A DNA stretch of 64,000 bases from Streptomyces canus (GTDB taxonomy: Bacteria; Actinomycetota; Actinomycetes; Streptomycetales; Streptomycetaceae): assembly GCF_030815415.1 (NCBI RefSeq), contig NZ_JAUSWW010000001.1, forward strand, positions 4,278,001 to 4,342,000. The letters are read 5' to 3'. A program made the position numbers and the translations under genes. The notes below the pieces were generated by a model. That model searched no databases and was not told where the DNA came from. It was given only the letters and a program-made list of their open reading frames with translations. Of this stretch, positions 41,682 to 54,600 are shown in pieces; positions within the stretch are counted from its first letter, which is position 1; every line of letters starts with the position of its first letter.

Positions 41682-43529
41682 ATGCCCACCTTCCGCCAGC
41701 CCGAGTGGCAGCAGAACGCCGACCGGCACACCGAGCTGATCGACCCGGTCCTGACCGTGCGTCAGCTGTCGCGCTTCGAGTTCAACCTCAAGTCGTACGT
41801 CCGTATCGACCACGCCCTGGTCTTCGCCACGGCGAAGGGCGGCTACGAGGCGTATCTGCCGCCGCGCCGGCCGACCCGCGGCGAGATAGCCACCAACCGG
41901 TACACGGCGGTGTACGAGGTGGACATGGGCGTGCACCCGCACAGGGCCGAACTGCCGCTGCCCAGCGACAACGACGCGTTCGAGTTCACGGCCCAGGTCG
42001 ATCTGTCCTGGCAGGTGCTGGATCCGGCCCGCTTCGTGGCCTGCGGCCACCGGGACGTACCGGGGCTGCTCCTCGGTGAACTCCAGCAGGCGGCCCGTCC
42101 GGTGACCCGCCGCTTCGCGATCGCCGACAGCGCGGCCGCCGAGCGGGAGATGCTGGACGCGATGAGCCTGCTGGGCCCGCTGGGCGCCCCGGCGGGCCTC
42201 CAGGTCACCTGGACCGTCCGGCTCCGCCGCGACCAAGAGAACATCGACCACCAGCGCCGGCTCCAGGCCATCGACCACTCCGCCGAGGAACAGATCCGGG
42301 TGGCGCAGCGCGGCATCGACATCGACGTCGAGGCGGACCGCCGGGGACGCCGACACGACGCGCTCCAGCTCGACCGGGCCATGGCCTACGGCGTCCAGCA
42401 GCAGGAACTCCTGCTCCAGCAGCAGCGCTGGCAGCACGAACAGGCACTGCTCCAGGGCCGCCAGATGCTGGAACTCCAGCAGATCGAGGCCGAGAAGATC
42501 GCCTTCTACCAGTGGCACCTCCAGCAGGGCGGCGTCCACGCCTGGGCCCTCCACCTCGCCCAGCACCCCGAGGACTCCCGCCTGGTCATGCAGAGCATGC
42601 GCGACGACCAACTCCGCATGATCCAGGCCCAGATGGACCTGGTGAAACAACTCCTCAGCAGCGAGGCCGCGGAGAACTGGGAACTTGAGGGCCCCAAACA
42701 ACTCGCCCTGCGCACGGTCCACGACATCCTCAACCAACGCATGCCGGGCGTGGCACAACAGGAACTGCCGGAGGGCGACGGCCATCCGGGGACGCCGGGG
42801 ACCGGGCCGGGAATGCCGGGAACTGTCGAGGGTCAGGTGGTACCGGGACAGCCGTACCCCGGGCCCGGCAGTGTGCAGGGTCAGCCGTACGCCGGGACCG
42901 CGGCGGAGCCCGCTGCGCCCTCAGCCACGACAGGGCCGGTCCCCGCGCCCGGTCAGGCCGCCCCGGCCCCGACCCCGCCCGACCGGCCCGTCTCCGGACC
43001 GATGGCACCGACCGTCCCCTTCCCGCCCGGACCGGCATCTACGTACCCCGGATCACCCATGCCCGCCCCCACTCCCCCGCCCGGCGCCCCCTACAGCCCG
43101 CCCGGCCCGTACGGCACCCAGGGCACCCCGTCCTGGCAGCCCCCGACGCCCCACGCGCCACCGCCGGGCACGCAGACCCCGTATCCCGGCGCGTCCACCC
43201 CGCACTCGGCCCAGCCCACGACGCACTACGCGCCGCCCCCAGGTACACAGACCCCCTATCCCGGCGCACCCACCCCCTACCCGAGCCCCCATCCCTCACC
43301 ACCGGTAACCCCGGGCCCCCCGCCCTGGCAGCCCCCACAGGCACCGGCATCCGGCCCCACTCCCCCGCCCGCCCCGGCACCGGGCGCCACCCCGTCCTGG
43401 CAACCCCCGCCCGGCTACGGCCGTACACCCACCCACCCCGCCACGGCCGTACCGGACAGCGCCCCCTCCACCGAAGCCGACGCCGGCACGGAGGCTCGGC
43501 CCAACGGCCCGGAGGCAAGCGGCACATGA
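41682..43529 (+). CDS. SPFH/band-7-like protein with coiled coil and Pro-rich tail
   Basis: In this 615-aa protein, residues of about 20-170 have the strand pattern of an SPFH/band-7 domain (RYTAVYEVDMGVHPHRAELP, FEFTAQVDLSWQVLDPARFV). Residues of about 190-300 are a Gln/Glu/Arg-rich helical stretch, likely a coiled coil (QQQELLLQQQRWQHEQALLQ). A helical block follows, and the last 240 residues are Pro/Gly/Thr-rich with two copies of PPPGTQTPYPGA. There is no clear membrane helix. GAGGAG precedes the ATG. Its stop overlaps the next start (ATGA). A membrane-adjacent scaffold for the effector encoded next is plausible. Confidence 0.7.
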   Translation: MPTFRQPEWQQNADRHTELIDPVLTVRQLSRFEFNLKSYVRIDHALVFATAKGGYEAYLPPRRPTRGEIATNRYTAVYEVDMGVHPHRAELPLPSDNDAFEFTAQVDLSWQVLDPARFVACGHRDVPGLLLGELQQAARPVTRRFAIADSAAAEREMLDAMSLLGPLGAPAGLQVTWTVRLRRDQENIDHQRRLQAIDHSAEEQIRVAQRGIDIDVEADRRGRRHDALQLDRAMAYGVQQQELLLQQQRWQHEQALLQGRQMLELQQIEAEKIAFYQWHLQQGGVHAWALHLAQHPEDSRLVMQSMRDDQLRMIQAQMDLVKQLLSSEAAENWELEGPKQLALRTVHDILNQRMPGVAQQELPEGDGHPGTPGTGPGMPGTVEGQVVPGQPYPGPGSVQGQPYAGTAAEPAAPSATTGPVPAPGQAAPAPTPPDRPVSGPMAPTVPFPPGPASTYPGSPMPAPTPPPGAPYSPPGPYGTQGTPSWQPPTPHAPPPGTQTPYPGASTPHSAQPTTHYAPPPGTQTPYPGAPTPYPSPHPSPPVTPGPPPWQPPQAPASGPTPPPAPAPGATPSWQPPPGYGRTPTHPATAVPDSAPSTEADAGTEARPNGPEASGT

Positions 43530-44056
43530 CAACGCTCGACCCGACACCCGTGCCCGCACCCCCCGACGCCCTCGTCCCCCTCTGCGAACGCCTCCTCGCC
43601 GACCTGCGCACGGAGGTCGCCCGGGCCGACACGAAGGCGTCCGTGCTGGTCGCCGCCCTCGGGATGACCGCCGGTGTCCTCAGCGGACTGCTGGTCGGCC
43701 GGGACTGGACCCCGGCCGCGCTGTCCGCCGTGGGCACCGTGCTGTGGTGGACGGGAGCGGCCGCGCTGGTCCTGTCTCTCTTCGCCCTGCTGCTGGCGGT
43801 ACTGCCCCGCTACCGCTCGCCGCACTGGGCCCCCGGCCGCCCGCTGTCCTACTTCGGTGACATCCAGGAGGCCGTCCGCCAAGGGCAGTTGGAGACGGCG
43901 CTGACGGACACCCGGCGCGCCCCCGTCGCCGCACTGACCCTCGCGCTCACCGAGATGAGCCGCATCGCCGTACGCAAACACCAGTGGATCCGAACCGGCC
44001 TCATCGCCTTCTGCGTCGGCACGGTCCTGCTCCCCACCTCACTGCTGCTCGGCTGA
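43526..44056 (+). CDS. Pycsar-type transmembrane effector (PycTM-like)
   Basis: In this 176-aa protein, a cytosolic helix (residues about 15-36, LVPLCERLLADLRTEVARAD) runs into the motif ADTKASVLVAALGM. Two adjacent membrane helices follow (about 37-58 and 66-92), then a cytosolic segment of about 55 residues (SYFGDIQEAVRQGQLETALT) and a third helix at the C-terminus. This layout and the TKAS entry match the PycTM effector family of Pycsar defence, in which a cyclic pyrimidine nucleotide triggers membrane damage. It overlaps the SPFH-like gene by 4 bp. The family call is by eye. Confidence 0.7.
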   Translation: MTTLDPTPVPAPPDALVPLCERLLADLRTEVARADTKASVLVAALGMTAGVLSGLLVGRDWTPAALSAVGTVLWWTGAAALVLSLFALLLAVLPRYRSPHWAPGRPLSYFGDIQEAVRQGQLETALTDTRRAPVAALTLALTEMSRIAVRKHQWIRTGLIAFCVGTVLLPTSLLLG

Positions 44057-44095
44057 CCCCGGCCGACCGGCCACCGCTCCCGTGAAGGACCCGAC

Positions 44096-45289
44096 ATGAC
44101 CCAGCCACCCCAATATCCGGAACAGCAGCCCCAGTACCCCCAGCCGCAGTCGCCGCCCCCGTACCCCCAGCCATCACCGTCGTATCCCCGACAACAGGTC
44201 CCACCGCAGTACCCCCACCAGACCCCTCCCCAAGCCCCGCCGCAGTACGCCCAGCCCTACGCCCCCATACCCCCGCAGTACACCCAGGCCGCGACACCGC
44301 CCCACACCCCACCCGCACCCGCCGGCCCGGCCCACCCCCACCACATCAGCACGGACCCCCGCCGGATCCATCTCTCCAGCCAGCAGCGCCGCACCGACGC
44401 CACGGCCGTCGGCAATCTCCTTCTCCACCTGCCGAACTTCCTGTGCAGCCTCTTCGTCGTCGGTCTGGTCGCCGCGCTCTTCGGAGACTTCGCCCTCGTG
44501 GTGGTCCTGCTCTGGATCGCGAGCGGCGCACTCGTCTTCCACCGCCCCACCGAAAGCGCCCTCGCGCGCCATCTGCTCCGTCTGCGCTACCCCACGCCGC
44601 AAGAACGAGCCAAACTCGAACCGGTCTGGCGCGAGGTGACGGCCCGCGCCGGCGTCGAGGGCCGTACCTACGAACTGTGGGTCGAGGACAGCGACAGCCT
44701 GAACGCGGTCGCCGCCGCCGGCCACATCGTCGGCGTCACCCGCTTCGCCATGAACCAGCTCCCCAACGGCGAACTCGCCGCCGTCCTGGCCCATGAGCTG
44801 GGCCACCATGTCGGCGGCCACGCGTGGTCCGGTCTCCTCGGCTACTGGTACGCCCTGCCGGGCCGGGTCGCCTGGCGCGTGCTCAAAGCTGTCTCCGCGG
44901 TCGCCTTCCACGTCTCGAAGGCCTTCGGCTGCTTCGGCGTGGCCTTCGTCGTCCTGCTCGTCGGCGGTCTGGCCTTCGCGACGATCAGCACCCTGTACGG
45001 ACTCCCGCTGCTGATCCTCGGTGTGCCGTACGCCCTGGCCGCAGTCGGCCGCCGTTCCGAACTCCGCGCGGACGAGCACGCGGCCGCCCTCGGCTTCGCC
45101 CCGATGCTGGCCGCCGTCCTCGACAAACTGCACCGGCAGGAGCAGTACGAGCAGGCCGAGGTCACCGCCCGCAACGGCGGTGTCCCCGTCGAGGAGAGCG
45201 CCCTGAGCCGGCTTCTGTCCTCGCATCCGGACCACCACACCCGGCTGCACCATCTGCAGCGGTACCTCCAGCCGCAGCAGCCGTACTGA
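44096..45289 (+). CDS. M48-family membrane zinc metalloprotease
   Basis: In this 397-aa protein, about 95 N-terminal residues are Pro/Gln/Tyr-rich repeats (QPQYPQPQSPPPYPQPSPS). Two hydrophobic segments follow, then a peptidase domain with the zinc motif LAHELGHHVGGH and the third ligand Glu in RSELRADEHAAALG, as in HtpX/Ste24. More helices lie between them (GVAFVVLLVGGLAFATIST). It lies 39 bp after the PycTM-like gene with AAGGA before the ATG, so it is probably in the same operon. It might process the effector or stressed membrane proteins; that link is inferred from position only. Confidence 0.82.
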   Translation: MTQPPQYPEQQPQYPQPQSPPPYPQPSPSYPRQQVPPQYPHQTPPQAPPQYAQPYAPIPPQYTQAATPPHTPPAPAGPAHPHHISTDPRRIHLSSQQRRTDATAVGNLLLHLPNFLCSLFVVGLVAALFGDFALVVVLLWIASGALVFHRPTESALARHLLRLRYPTPQERAKLEPVWREVTARAGVEGRTYELWVEDSDSLNAVAAAGHIVGVTRFAMNQLPNGELAAVLAHELGHHVGGHAWSGLLGYWYALPGRVAWRVLKAVSAVAFHVSKAFGCFGVAFVVLLVGGLAFATISTLYGLPLLILGVPYALAAVGRRSELRADEHAAALGFAPMLAAVLDKLHRQEQYEQAEVTARNGGVPVEESALSRLLSSHPDHHTRLHHLQRYLQPQQPY

Positions 45290-45323
45290 GCCCGGACGCG
45301 CGCGGAACACCTCCGCGGACCGC

Positions 45324-45854
45324 TCACCCGCTCCCGATGGCCACCGCGAGCATCAGCGTCAGGATCACGGTCCAGGCCGCGACCGACATCCACCCCAGGA
45401 CCAGCCCGATCAGCGCCAGCCCGTCGCCGCCCTCCCCCGTGCGCTGGATCTCCGAGCGCGCCGCCTGTCCGAGCACGACCGCCGGAACCCCGGTGAACCC
45501 GAAGGTCGGCAGACACAGCACGCCGCACACGGCGGCCCCCACGGCCTTCCCGTTGGTCCGGGGCCGGGGCAGGGCCACGAACGTCCGCGGCACGGCCATG
45601 GGGTGCGTCAGGGGCCCCTGCGGCAGATCCCCGACGAGCATGGCCAGCTCCCCGACGGTCCGGGCCGTGTACGCCCGGGCGACCCGCTTGTCGAACTCCG
45701 CCTTCTCCAGCCGCCCCTCCCCGTACCCAGCTCGGAGCACGTCCACGGCCCGCTCCCGGTCGGCGTGGGAGGCGAGCATGGGCGACGGAACGGAATAGGG
45801 CTGCCAGGGCTGTGGGACGCCGCCCTGCCCGGGCTGCCACGAAGGATTCGACAC
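45324..45854 (-). CDS. DUF1707/DUF4190-type membrane protein
   Basis: In this 176-aa protein, the SHOCT-like DUF1707 motif ASHADRERAVDVLRAGYGEG and LEKAEFDKRVARAYTARTVG lies near the N-terminus. Two membrane helices of DUF4190 type follow (GAAVCGVLCLPTFGFTGVPA and LIGLVLGWMSVAAWTVILTL). I chose the GTG at 45854 because GGGGAGG lies six bases before it; a GTG at 45884 has no such site. It converges on the M48 protease gene and is probably a separate unit. Function unknown. Confidence 0.78.
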   Translation of the reverse strand: MSNPSWQPGQGGVPQPWQPYSVPSPMLASHADRERAVDVLRAGYGEGRLEKAEFDKRVARAYTARTVGELAMLVGDLPQGPLTHPMAVPRTFVALPRPRTNGKAVGAAVCGVLCLPTFGFTGVPAVVLGQAARSEIQRTGEGGDGLALIGLVLGWMSVAAWTVILTLMLAVAIGSG

Positions 45855-45942
45855 CGAGTACCTCCCCAACCCCCCCGAGCTCACTCCATGATGCGCCGAA
45901 CCGGCATTCCGGGACAGACGGCGTCACCATTCCGGGCATGCC

Positions 45943-45983
45943 GAAGGGCGGCCACCCCGTACGCAACGGGGTGACCGCCCTTC
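45943..45983 (-). terminator. rpoBC terminator
   Basis: An 18-bp stem with one mismatch (45943-45960 with 45966-45983, arm GAAGGGCGG...) and a 5-nt loop lies 20 bp after the rpoC stop. It ends the rplJL-rpoBC transcript. Confidence 0.85.
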
Positions 45984-46002
45984 AGTGCTTCAGAACCGAT
46001 GC

Positions 46003-49902
<3,900 letters not shown>

Positions 49903-49996
49903 TATGCGTCAATCCCTCTCAGGGTTGTAAGTCATGGGGTCTGATACGGGGGTCCTGGGGCCGGAGGCCTTCATGGTGAAGGCCTCCGAACTCCCG

Positions 49997-52900
49997 TCAG
50001 ACCTCTTCGACGCTGCTCGGCTCGCGCCGGGACAGGTCGATGCCAAGCTCCTCCGCAGCGCGGAAGACATCCTCGTCGGTGTCGCGCATCTCGATGGACA
50101 TGCCGTCCGAGGACAGCACCTCCACGTTGAGGCACAGGGACTGCATCTCCTTGATGAGCACCTTGAAGGACTCAGGGATGCCGGGCTCGGGGATGTTCTC
50201 GCCCTTGACGATGGCCTCGTAGACCTTCACGCGGCCGGTGACGTCGTCGGACTTGATGGTCAGCAGCTCCTGGAGGGCGTACGCGGCGCCATAAGCCTCC
50301 AGCGCCCACACCTCCATCTCACCGAAGCGCTGGCCACCGAACTGGGCCTTACCACCCAGCGGCTGCTGGGTGATCATCGAGTACGGACCGGTCGACCGAG
50401 CGTGCAGCTTGTCGTCGACCAGGTGGTGGAGCTTGAGGATGTACATGTACCCGATGGAGATCGGGTCCGGGAACGGCTCGCCGGAGCGGCCGTCGAACAT
50501 CCTCGCCTTACCGGTCGGCTGCACCATGCGCTCGCCGTCGCGGTTCGGGATGGTGTGGTTCAGCAGACCCGCGAGCTCGTCCTCACGCGCACCGTCGAAG
50601 ACGGGGGTGGCGACGTTCGTGCCCGGGTCGACCCGGTCGGCGCCGATGACCTGCAGGCGCTTCGCCCAGTCCTCGCCGAGGCCGGAGACGTCCCAGCCGC
50701 GGCTGGCGAGCCAGCCGAGGTGGATCTCCAGAACCTGTCCCGGGTTCATTCGGGACGGCACACCCAGCGGGTTGAGGATGATGTCGACCGGAGTTCCGTC
50801 CTCGAGGAACGGCATGTCCTCGATGGGAAGGATCTTGGAGATAACACCCTTGTTGCCGTGACGGCCGGCGAGCTTGTCACCGTCGGTGATCTTGCGCTTC
50901 TGCGCCACGTACACACGCACCAGCTGGTTCACACCGGGGGGAAGCTCGTCGCCCTCCTCGCGGTCGAAGACGCGGACGCCGATGACCTTGCCGATCTCGC
51001 CGTGCGGGACCTTCAGCGAGGTGTCACGGACCTCACGGGCCTTCTCACCGAAGATCGCGCGCAGCAGGCGCTCCTCCGGGGTCAGCTCGGTCTCACCCTT
51101 GGGCGTGACCTTGCCGACGAGGATGTCGCCGGCGACGACCTCGGCACCGATACGGATGATGCCGCGCTCGTCGAGGTCGGCGAGGACCTCCTCGGAGACG
51201 TTCGGGATGTCCCGGGTGATCTCCTCGGGGCCGAGCTTGGTGTCACGGGCGTCGACCTCGTGCTCCTCGATGTGGATCGAGGAGAGGACGTCGTCCTGCA
51301 CGAGGCGCTGCGACAGGATGATCGCGTCCTCGTAGTTGTGACCCTCCCACGGCATGAACGCCACGAGCAGGTTCTTGCCCAGGGCCATCTCGCCGTTCTC
51401 GGTGGCCGGACCATCGGCGAGCACCTGGCCCGTGATGATGCGGTCGCCCTCGTTGACGATGACCTTCTGGTTGACCGAGGTGCCCTGGTTGGAGCGGGCG
51501 AACTTGGCCAGGCGGTACGTGATGTACGTGCCGTCGTCGTTGGCGGTGGTGATGTAGTCCGCGGAGACCTCCTGGACCACACCGTCCTTCTCGGCCTTGA
51601 CCACGTCGCCGGCGTCGACCGCGGAGCGGTACTCCATGCCGGTGCCGACGAGCGGGGCCTCGCTCTTGATGAGCGGAACGGCCTGACGCATCATGTTCGC
51701 GCCCATGAGGGCACGGTTGGCGTCGTCGTGCTCGAGGAACGGGATCATGGCGGTCGCGACCGACACCATCTGGCGCGGCGAGACGTCCATGTAGTCCACG
51801 TCGTCACCGGGGACGTAGTCGACCTCGCCGCCACGACGGCGGACCAGGACGCGGTTCTCGGTGAAACGCATGTTGTCGTCGAGCGTGGCGTTGGCCTGCG
51901 CGATGACGAACCGGTCCTCTTCGTCGGCCGTGAGGTAGTCGACCTCGTCGGTGACGACGTCGCCGTCGACCCTGCGGTACGGCGTCTCCACGAAACCGAA
52001 CGCGTTGACGCGGCCGTAGGAGGCGAGCGAACCGATCAGACCGATGTTCGGGCCTTCGGGCGTCTCGATCGGGCACATACGTCCGTAGTGGGACGGGTGC
52101 ACGTCACGGACCTCGAAGCCGGCCCGCTCACGGGAGAGACCACCCGGGCCAAGAGCCGACAGACGGCGCTTGTGGGTGAGACCCGACAGCGGGTTGTTCT
52201 GGTCCATGAACTGCGACAGCTGGCTGGTGCCGAAGAACTCCTTGATGGAGGCGACGACCGGCCGGATGTTGATCAGGGTCTGCGGCGTGATCGCCTCGAC
52301 GTCCTGGGTCGTCATGCGCTCACGCACGACGCGCTCCATACGAGCCAGACCCGTACGGACCTGGTTCTGGATGAGCTCGCCGACGCTGCGCAGACGGCGG
52401 TTGCCGAAGTGGTCGATGTCGTCGGTTTCGACGACGATGCTCGTACCCCGGTCGCCGACCGTCTCGGTCTCGCCGGCGTGCAGCTTCACCAGGTACTTGA
52501 TCGTCGAGATGATGTCCTCGACGGTCAGGATGCCGGCGTCGAGCGGAGCGTCCGCGCCCAGCTTCTTGTTGACCTTGTAACGGCCGACCTTGGCGAGGTC
52601 GTAGCGCTTCGGGTTGAAGTAGAGGTTCTCCAGAAGCGTCTGCGCGGCCTCGCGCGTGGGCGGCTCGCCCGGACGCAGCTTGCGGTAGATGTCGAGCAGC
52701 GCGTCGTCCTGGCCCTGGGTGTGGTCCTTCTCCAGGGTGGCGCGCATGGACTCGTACTCGCCGAACTCCTCGAGGATCTGCTCGGTGGTCCAACCGAGAG
52801 CCTTGAGGAGAACGGTCACGGACTGCTTGCGCTTGCGGTCGATGCGCACACCGACCATGTCGCGCTTGTCGATCTCCATCTCCAGCCAGGCACCCCGGGA

Positions 52901-53482
52901 CGGGATGATCTTGGCCGAGAAGATGTCCTTGTCGGACGTCTTGTCGATGGAGGAGTCGAAGTAGACACCCGGCGAACGGACCAGCTGCGACACCACGACA
53001 CGCTCGGTGCCGTTGATGACGAAGGTGCCCTTGTGGGTCATGAGCGGGAAATCGCCCATGAAGACCGTCTGGGACTTGATCTCGCCGGTCTCGTTGTTGG
53101 TGAACTCTGCCGTCACGAAGAGCGGGGCCGCGTACGTGAAGTCGCGGTCCTTGCACTCGTCGATGCTGTTCTTCGGCGGCTCGAAGCGGTGGTCGCGGAA
53201 CGTCAGCGACATCGACCCGGAGAAGTCCTCGATCGGAGAGATCTCCTCGAAGATCTCCTCCAGACCGGACTTGGTGGGGACGTCCTGACCTGACTCCAGA
53301 GCCTCCTCGACCCGACTCTGCCAGGCGGTGTTCCCGAGCAGCCAGTCAAAGCTCTCGGTCTGCAGCGCGAGCAGGTTGGGAACCTCGAGAGGCTCCTTGA
53401 TCTTTGCAAAAGAGATGCGCAGCGGGGCAGTGCTGGCGCCATTGTTCGTATTCGCGTTCGAGGCAGTGCGCGAGGCGGCCAA
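49997..53482 (-). CDS. rpoB: RNA polymerase beta subunit
   Basis: The 1161-aa product starts at the TTG at 53482, read as M-AASRTASNANTN, with GGAAGG about eight bases before it. This gives the standard Streptomyces length; an in-frame GTG at 53512 adds ten residues. The rifampicin pocket is wild type: SQLSQFMDQNNPLSGLTHKR then RLSALGPGGLSRERAG, with the usual Asp, His and Ser at resistance positions. The end GIDLSRREPSSVEEV is intact. Confidence 0.97.
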   Translation of the reverse strand: MAASRTASNANTNNGASTAPLRISFAKIKEPLEVPNLLALQTESFDWLLGNTAWQSRVEEALESGQDVPTKSGLEEIFEEISPIEDFSGSMSLTFRDHRFEPPKNSIDECKDRDFTYAAPLFVTAEFTNNETGEIKSQTVFMGDFPLMTHKGTFVINGTERVVVSQLVRSPGVYFDSSIDKTSDKDIFSAKIIPSRGAWLEMEIDKRDMVGVRIDRKRKQSVTVLLKALGWTTEQILEEFGEYESMRATLEKDHTQGQDDALLDIYRKLRPGEPPTREAAQTLLENLYFNPKRYDLAKVGRYKVNKKLGADAPLDAGILTVEDIISTIKYLVKLHAGETETVGDRGTSIVVETDDIDHFGNRRLRSVGELIQNQVRTGLARMERVVRERMTTQDVEAITPQTLINIRPVVASIKEFFGTSQLSQFMDQNNPLSGLTHKRRLSALGPGGLSRERAGFEVRDVHPSHYGRMCPIETPEGPNIGLIGSLASYGRVNAFGFVETPYRRVDGDVVTDEVDYLTADEEDRFVIAQANATLDDNMRFTENRVLVRRRGGEVDYVPGDDVDYMDVSPRQMVSVATAMIPFLEHDDANRALMGANMMRQAVPLIKSEAPLVGTGMEYRSAVDAGDVVKAEKDGVVQEVSADYITTANDDGTYITYRLAKFARSNQGTSVNQKVIVNEGDRIITGQVLADGPATENGEMALGKNLLVAFMPWEGHNYEDAIILSQRLVQDDVLSSIHIEEHEVDARDTKLGPEEITRDIPNVSEEVLADLDERGIIRIGAEVVAGDILVGKVTPKGETELTPEERLLRAIFGEKAREVRDTSLKVPHGEIGKVIGVRVFDREEGDELPPGVNQLVRVYVAQKRKITDGDKLAGRHGNKGVISKILPIEDMPFLEDGTPVDIILNPLGVPSRMNPGQVLEIHLGWLASRGWDVSGLGEDWAKRLQVIGADRVDPGTNVATPVFDGAREDELAGLLNHTIPNRDGERMVQPTGKARMFDGRSGEPFPDPISIGYMYILKLHHLVDDKLHARSTGPYSMITQQPLGGKAQFGGQRFGEMEVWALEAYGAAYALQELLTIKSDDVTGRVKVYEAIVKGENIPEPGIPESFKVLIKEMQSLCLNVEVLSSDGMSIEMRDTDEDVFRAAEELGIDLSRREPSSVEEV

Positions 53483-53824
53483 GAGGGGGTCCTTCCGAGG
53501 GCTCGGACTCACTACGCGCGTACCGGTCCCACTCCTGCACCCGAAGAGACAGGGACCCCCTGCTCTGGCTTTTCGGCCAGGTCAGAGAAGTTCTGATCAT
53601 CGATGCTGAGGCGAGGGCAGACCCCTGGTGACGGGCAGGGGGCAGCTAACAGGCAGCGCAAAGGGTCAGTGTAGCCACATGGCGCACTGATGTCCAGCCC
53701 CGATTTTTCTGTGACCCTCGTTGTCCTCAACGCCTTCGGCACGCTCGCCCTCAACGCACGTTGATACTGCCCTCTTCGTCGCCGATCCATGCCTCGGATT
53801 CGGACCGTTTGGCGACGCGTCCTG

Positions 53825-53853
53825 AGAATTGCGCGCCGCGTGCGGTTCGTCAA
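53825..53853 (-). promoter_or_regulatory. Possible rpoB promoter
   Basis: The minus strand has TTGACG (53848-53853), a 17-bp spacer and AATTCT (53825-53830). It would let rpoBC be transcribed apart from rplJL. Confidence 0.5.
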
Positions 53854-54001
53854 GGCCTGTCTTGCCCAAACCGGGTGCTGCGCTCGTCACTTGCGGTCTG
53901 CCTCTGGCCTGCCACCAGGGGCGCTCAAGGGGCACGGCGAAGATCACCATACTCCCCACGACCACGGCCGCAAGGCAGCCGCCACGACGCCCCCGGGAAC
54001 G

Positions 54002-54039
54002 CCGAAGAGCGACCACCCGGATGGATGATCGCTCTTCGG
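54002..54039 (-). terminator. Attenuator hairpin between rplL and rpoB
   Basis: A perfect 11-bp stem (54002-54012 with 54029-54039, arm CCGAAGAGCGA) with a 16-nt loop lies 68 bp after the rplL stop. A partial terminator here is known from other bacteria and would make ribosomal stalk protein in excess of RNA polymerase. Confidence 0.75.
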
Positions 54040-54106
54040 TGCGTCAGCGTTACAGCCCTCTTACGAGGCCCGTAGCTCGCGCGAGTCCGTGCGGACCCGT
54101 GAGGTG

Positions 54107-54490
54107 TTACTTGACCTCGACGGACGCGCCGGCGCCCTTGAGCGCCTCGGCGGCCTTCTCAGCGGCCTCCTTGGCGACCTTCTCGACGACGGGCTTCGGG
54201 GCGCCGTCCACGAGGTCCTTGGCCTCCTTCAGACCCAGGGAGGTCAGCTCACGCACGACCTTGATGACCTGGATCTTCTTGTCACCGGCGCCGGTGAGGA
54301 TGACGTCGAACTCGTCCTGCTCCTCAGCGGCCTCGACGGCGGCGGCCGGGCCGGCGGGGGCGGCGGCAACCGCGGCGGCGGCGGTGACGTCGAACTTCTC
54401 CTCGAACGCCTTCACGAACTCGGAGAGCTCGATGAGGGTGAGGGACTCGAACTGCTCGAGCAGCTCTTCCTGGGACAGCTTCGTCGCCAT
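54107..54490 (-). CDS. rplL: 50S ribosomal protein L7/L12
   Basis: This 127-aa stalk protein begins MATKLSQEELLEQFESLTLI. The Ala/Gly-rich hinge (AAAAVAAAPAGPAAAVEAAE) and the C-terminal factor-binding domain (KIQVIKVVRELTSLGLKEAK) are intact. Confidence 0.97.
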   Translation of the reverse strand: MATKLSQEELLEQFESLTLIELSEFVKAFEEKFDVTAAAAVAAAPAGPAAAVEAAEEQDEFDVILTGAGDKKIQVIKVVRELTSLGLKEAKDLVDGAPKPVVEKVAKEAAEKAAEALKGAGASVEVK

Positions 54491-54562
54491 GTGGGCGATC
54501 CTTCCACTAATTCGGCTGGTGCCGGATGTACATGTGAGGCGGGCGTACGTTCGGCCCGCTGC

Positions 54563-54585
54563 GACCGTCGCCTCAGGCGGCGGTC
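54563..54585 (-). other. rplJ-rplL intercistronic hairpin
   Basis: Ten-base arms with one mismatch (54563-54572 with 54576-54585, GACCGTCGCC) and a 3-nt loop lie just after the rplJ stop, upstream of rplL. It may adjust the L10:L12 ratio or be a processing site. Confidence 0.5.
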
Positions 54586-54600
54586 AATGCGCGAGCCGAA

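Larger units (their letters stand above)
53483..54106 (-). promoter_or_regulatory. rplL-rpoB intergenic region
   Basis: This 624-bp space has no convincing gene. Starting from rplL it contains an attenuator-like hairpin (54002-54039), a candidate rpoB promoter (53825-53853) and then a long rpoB leader of about 335 nt. An open frame of 116 codons (53666-54016) lacks codon bias and is not called. Confidence 0.6.

Noticed and set aside
39836..41731. Minus-strand open frame of 631 codons
   Set aside because: Antisense to the NTPase-like gene; no domain or start signal.
52100..52260. Rifampicin-resistance-type rpoB variant
   Set aside because: The pocket residues (DQNN, THKR, RLSALGP) are the sensitive type.
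49934..53293. Plus-strand open frame of 1119 codons
   Set aside because: Antisense to rpoB, which has all expected motifs.
53666..54016. Possible 116-codon gene between rplL and rpoB, with a hydrophobic segment
   Set aside because: No codon bias, no good ribosome site, and it overlaps the attenuator and the candidate rpoB promoter.
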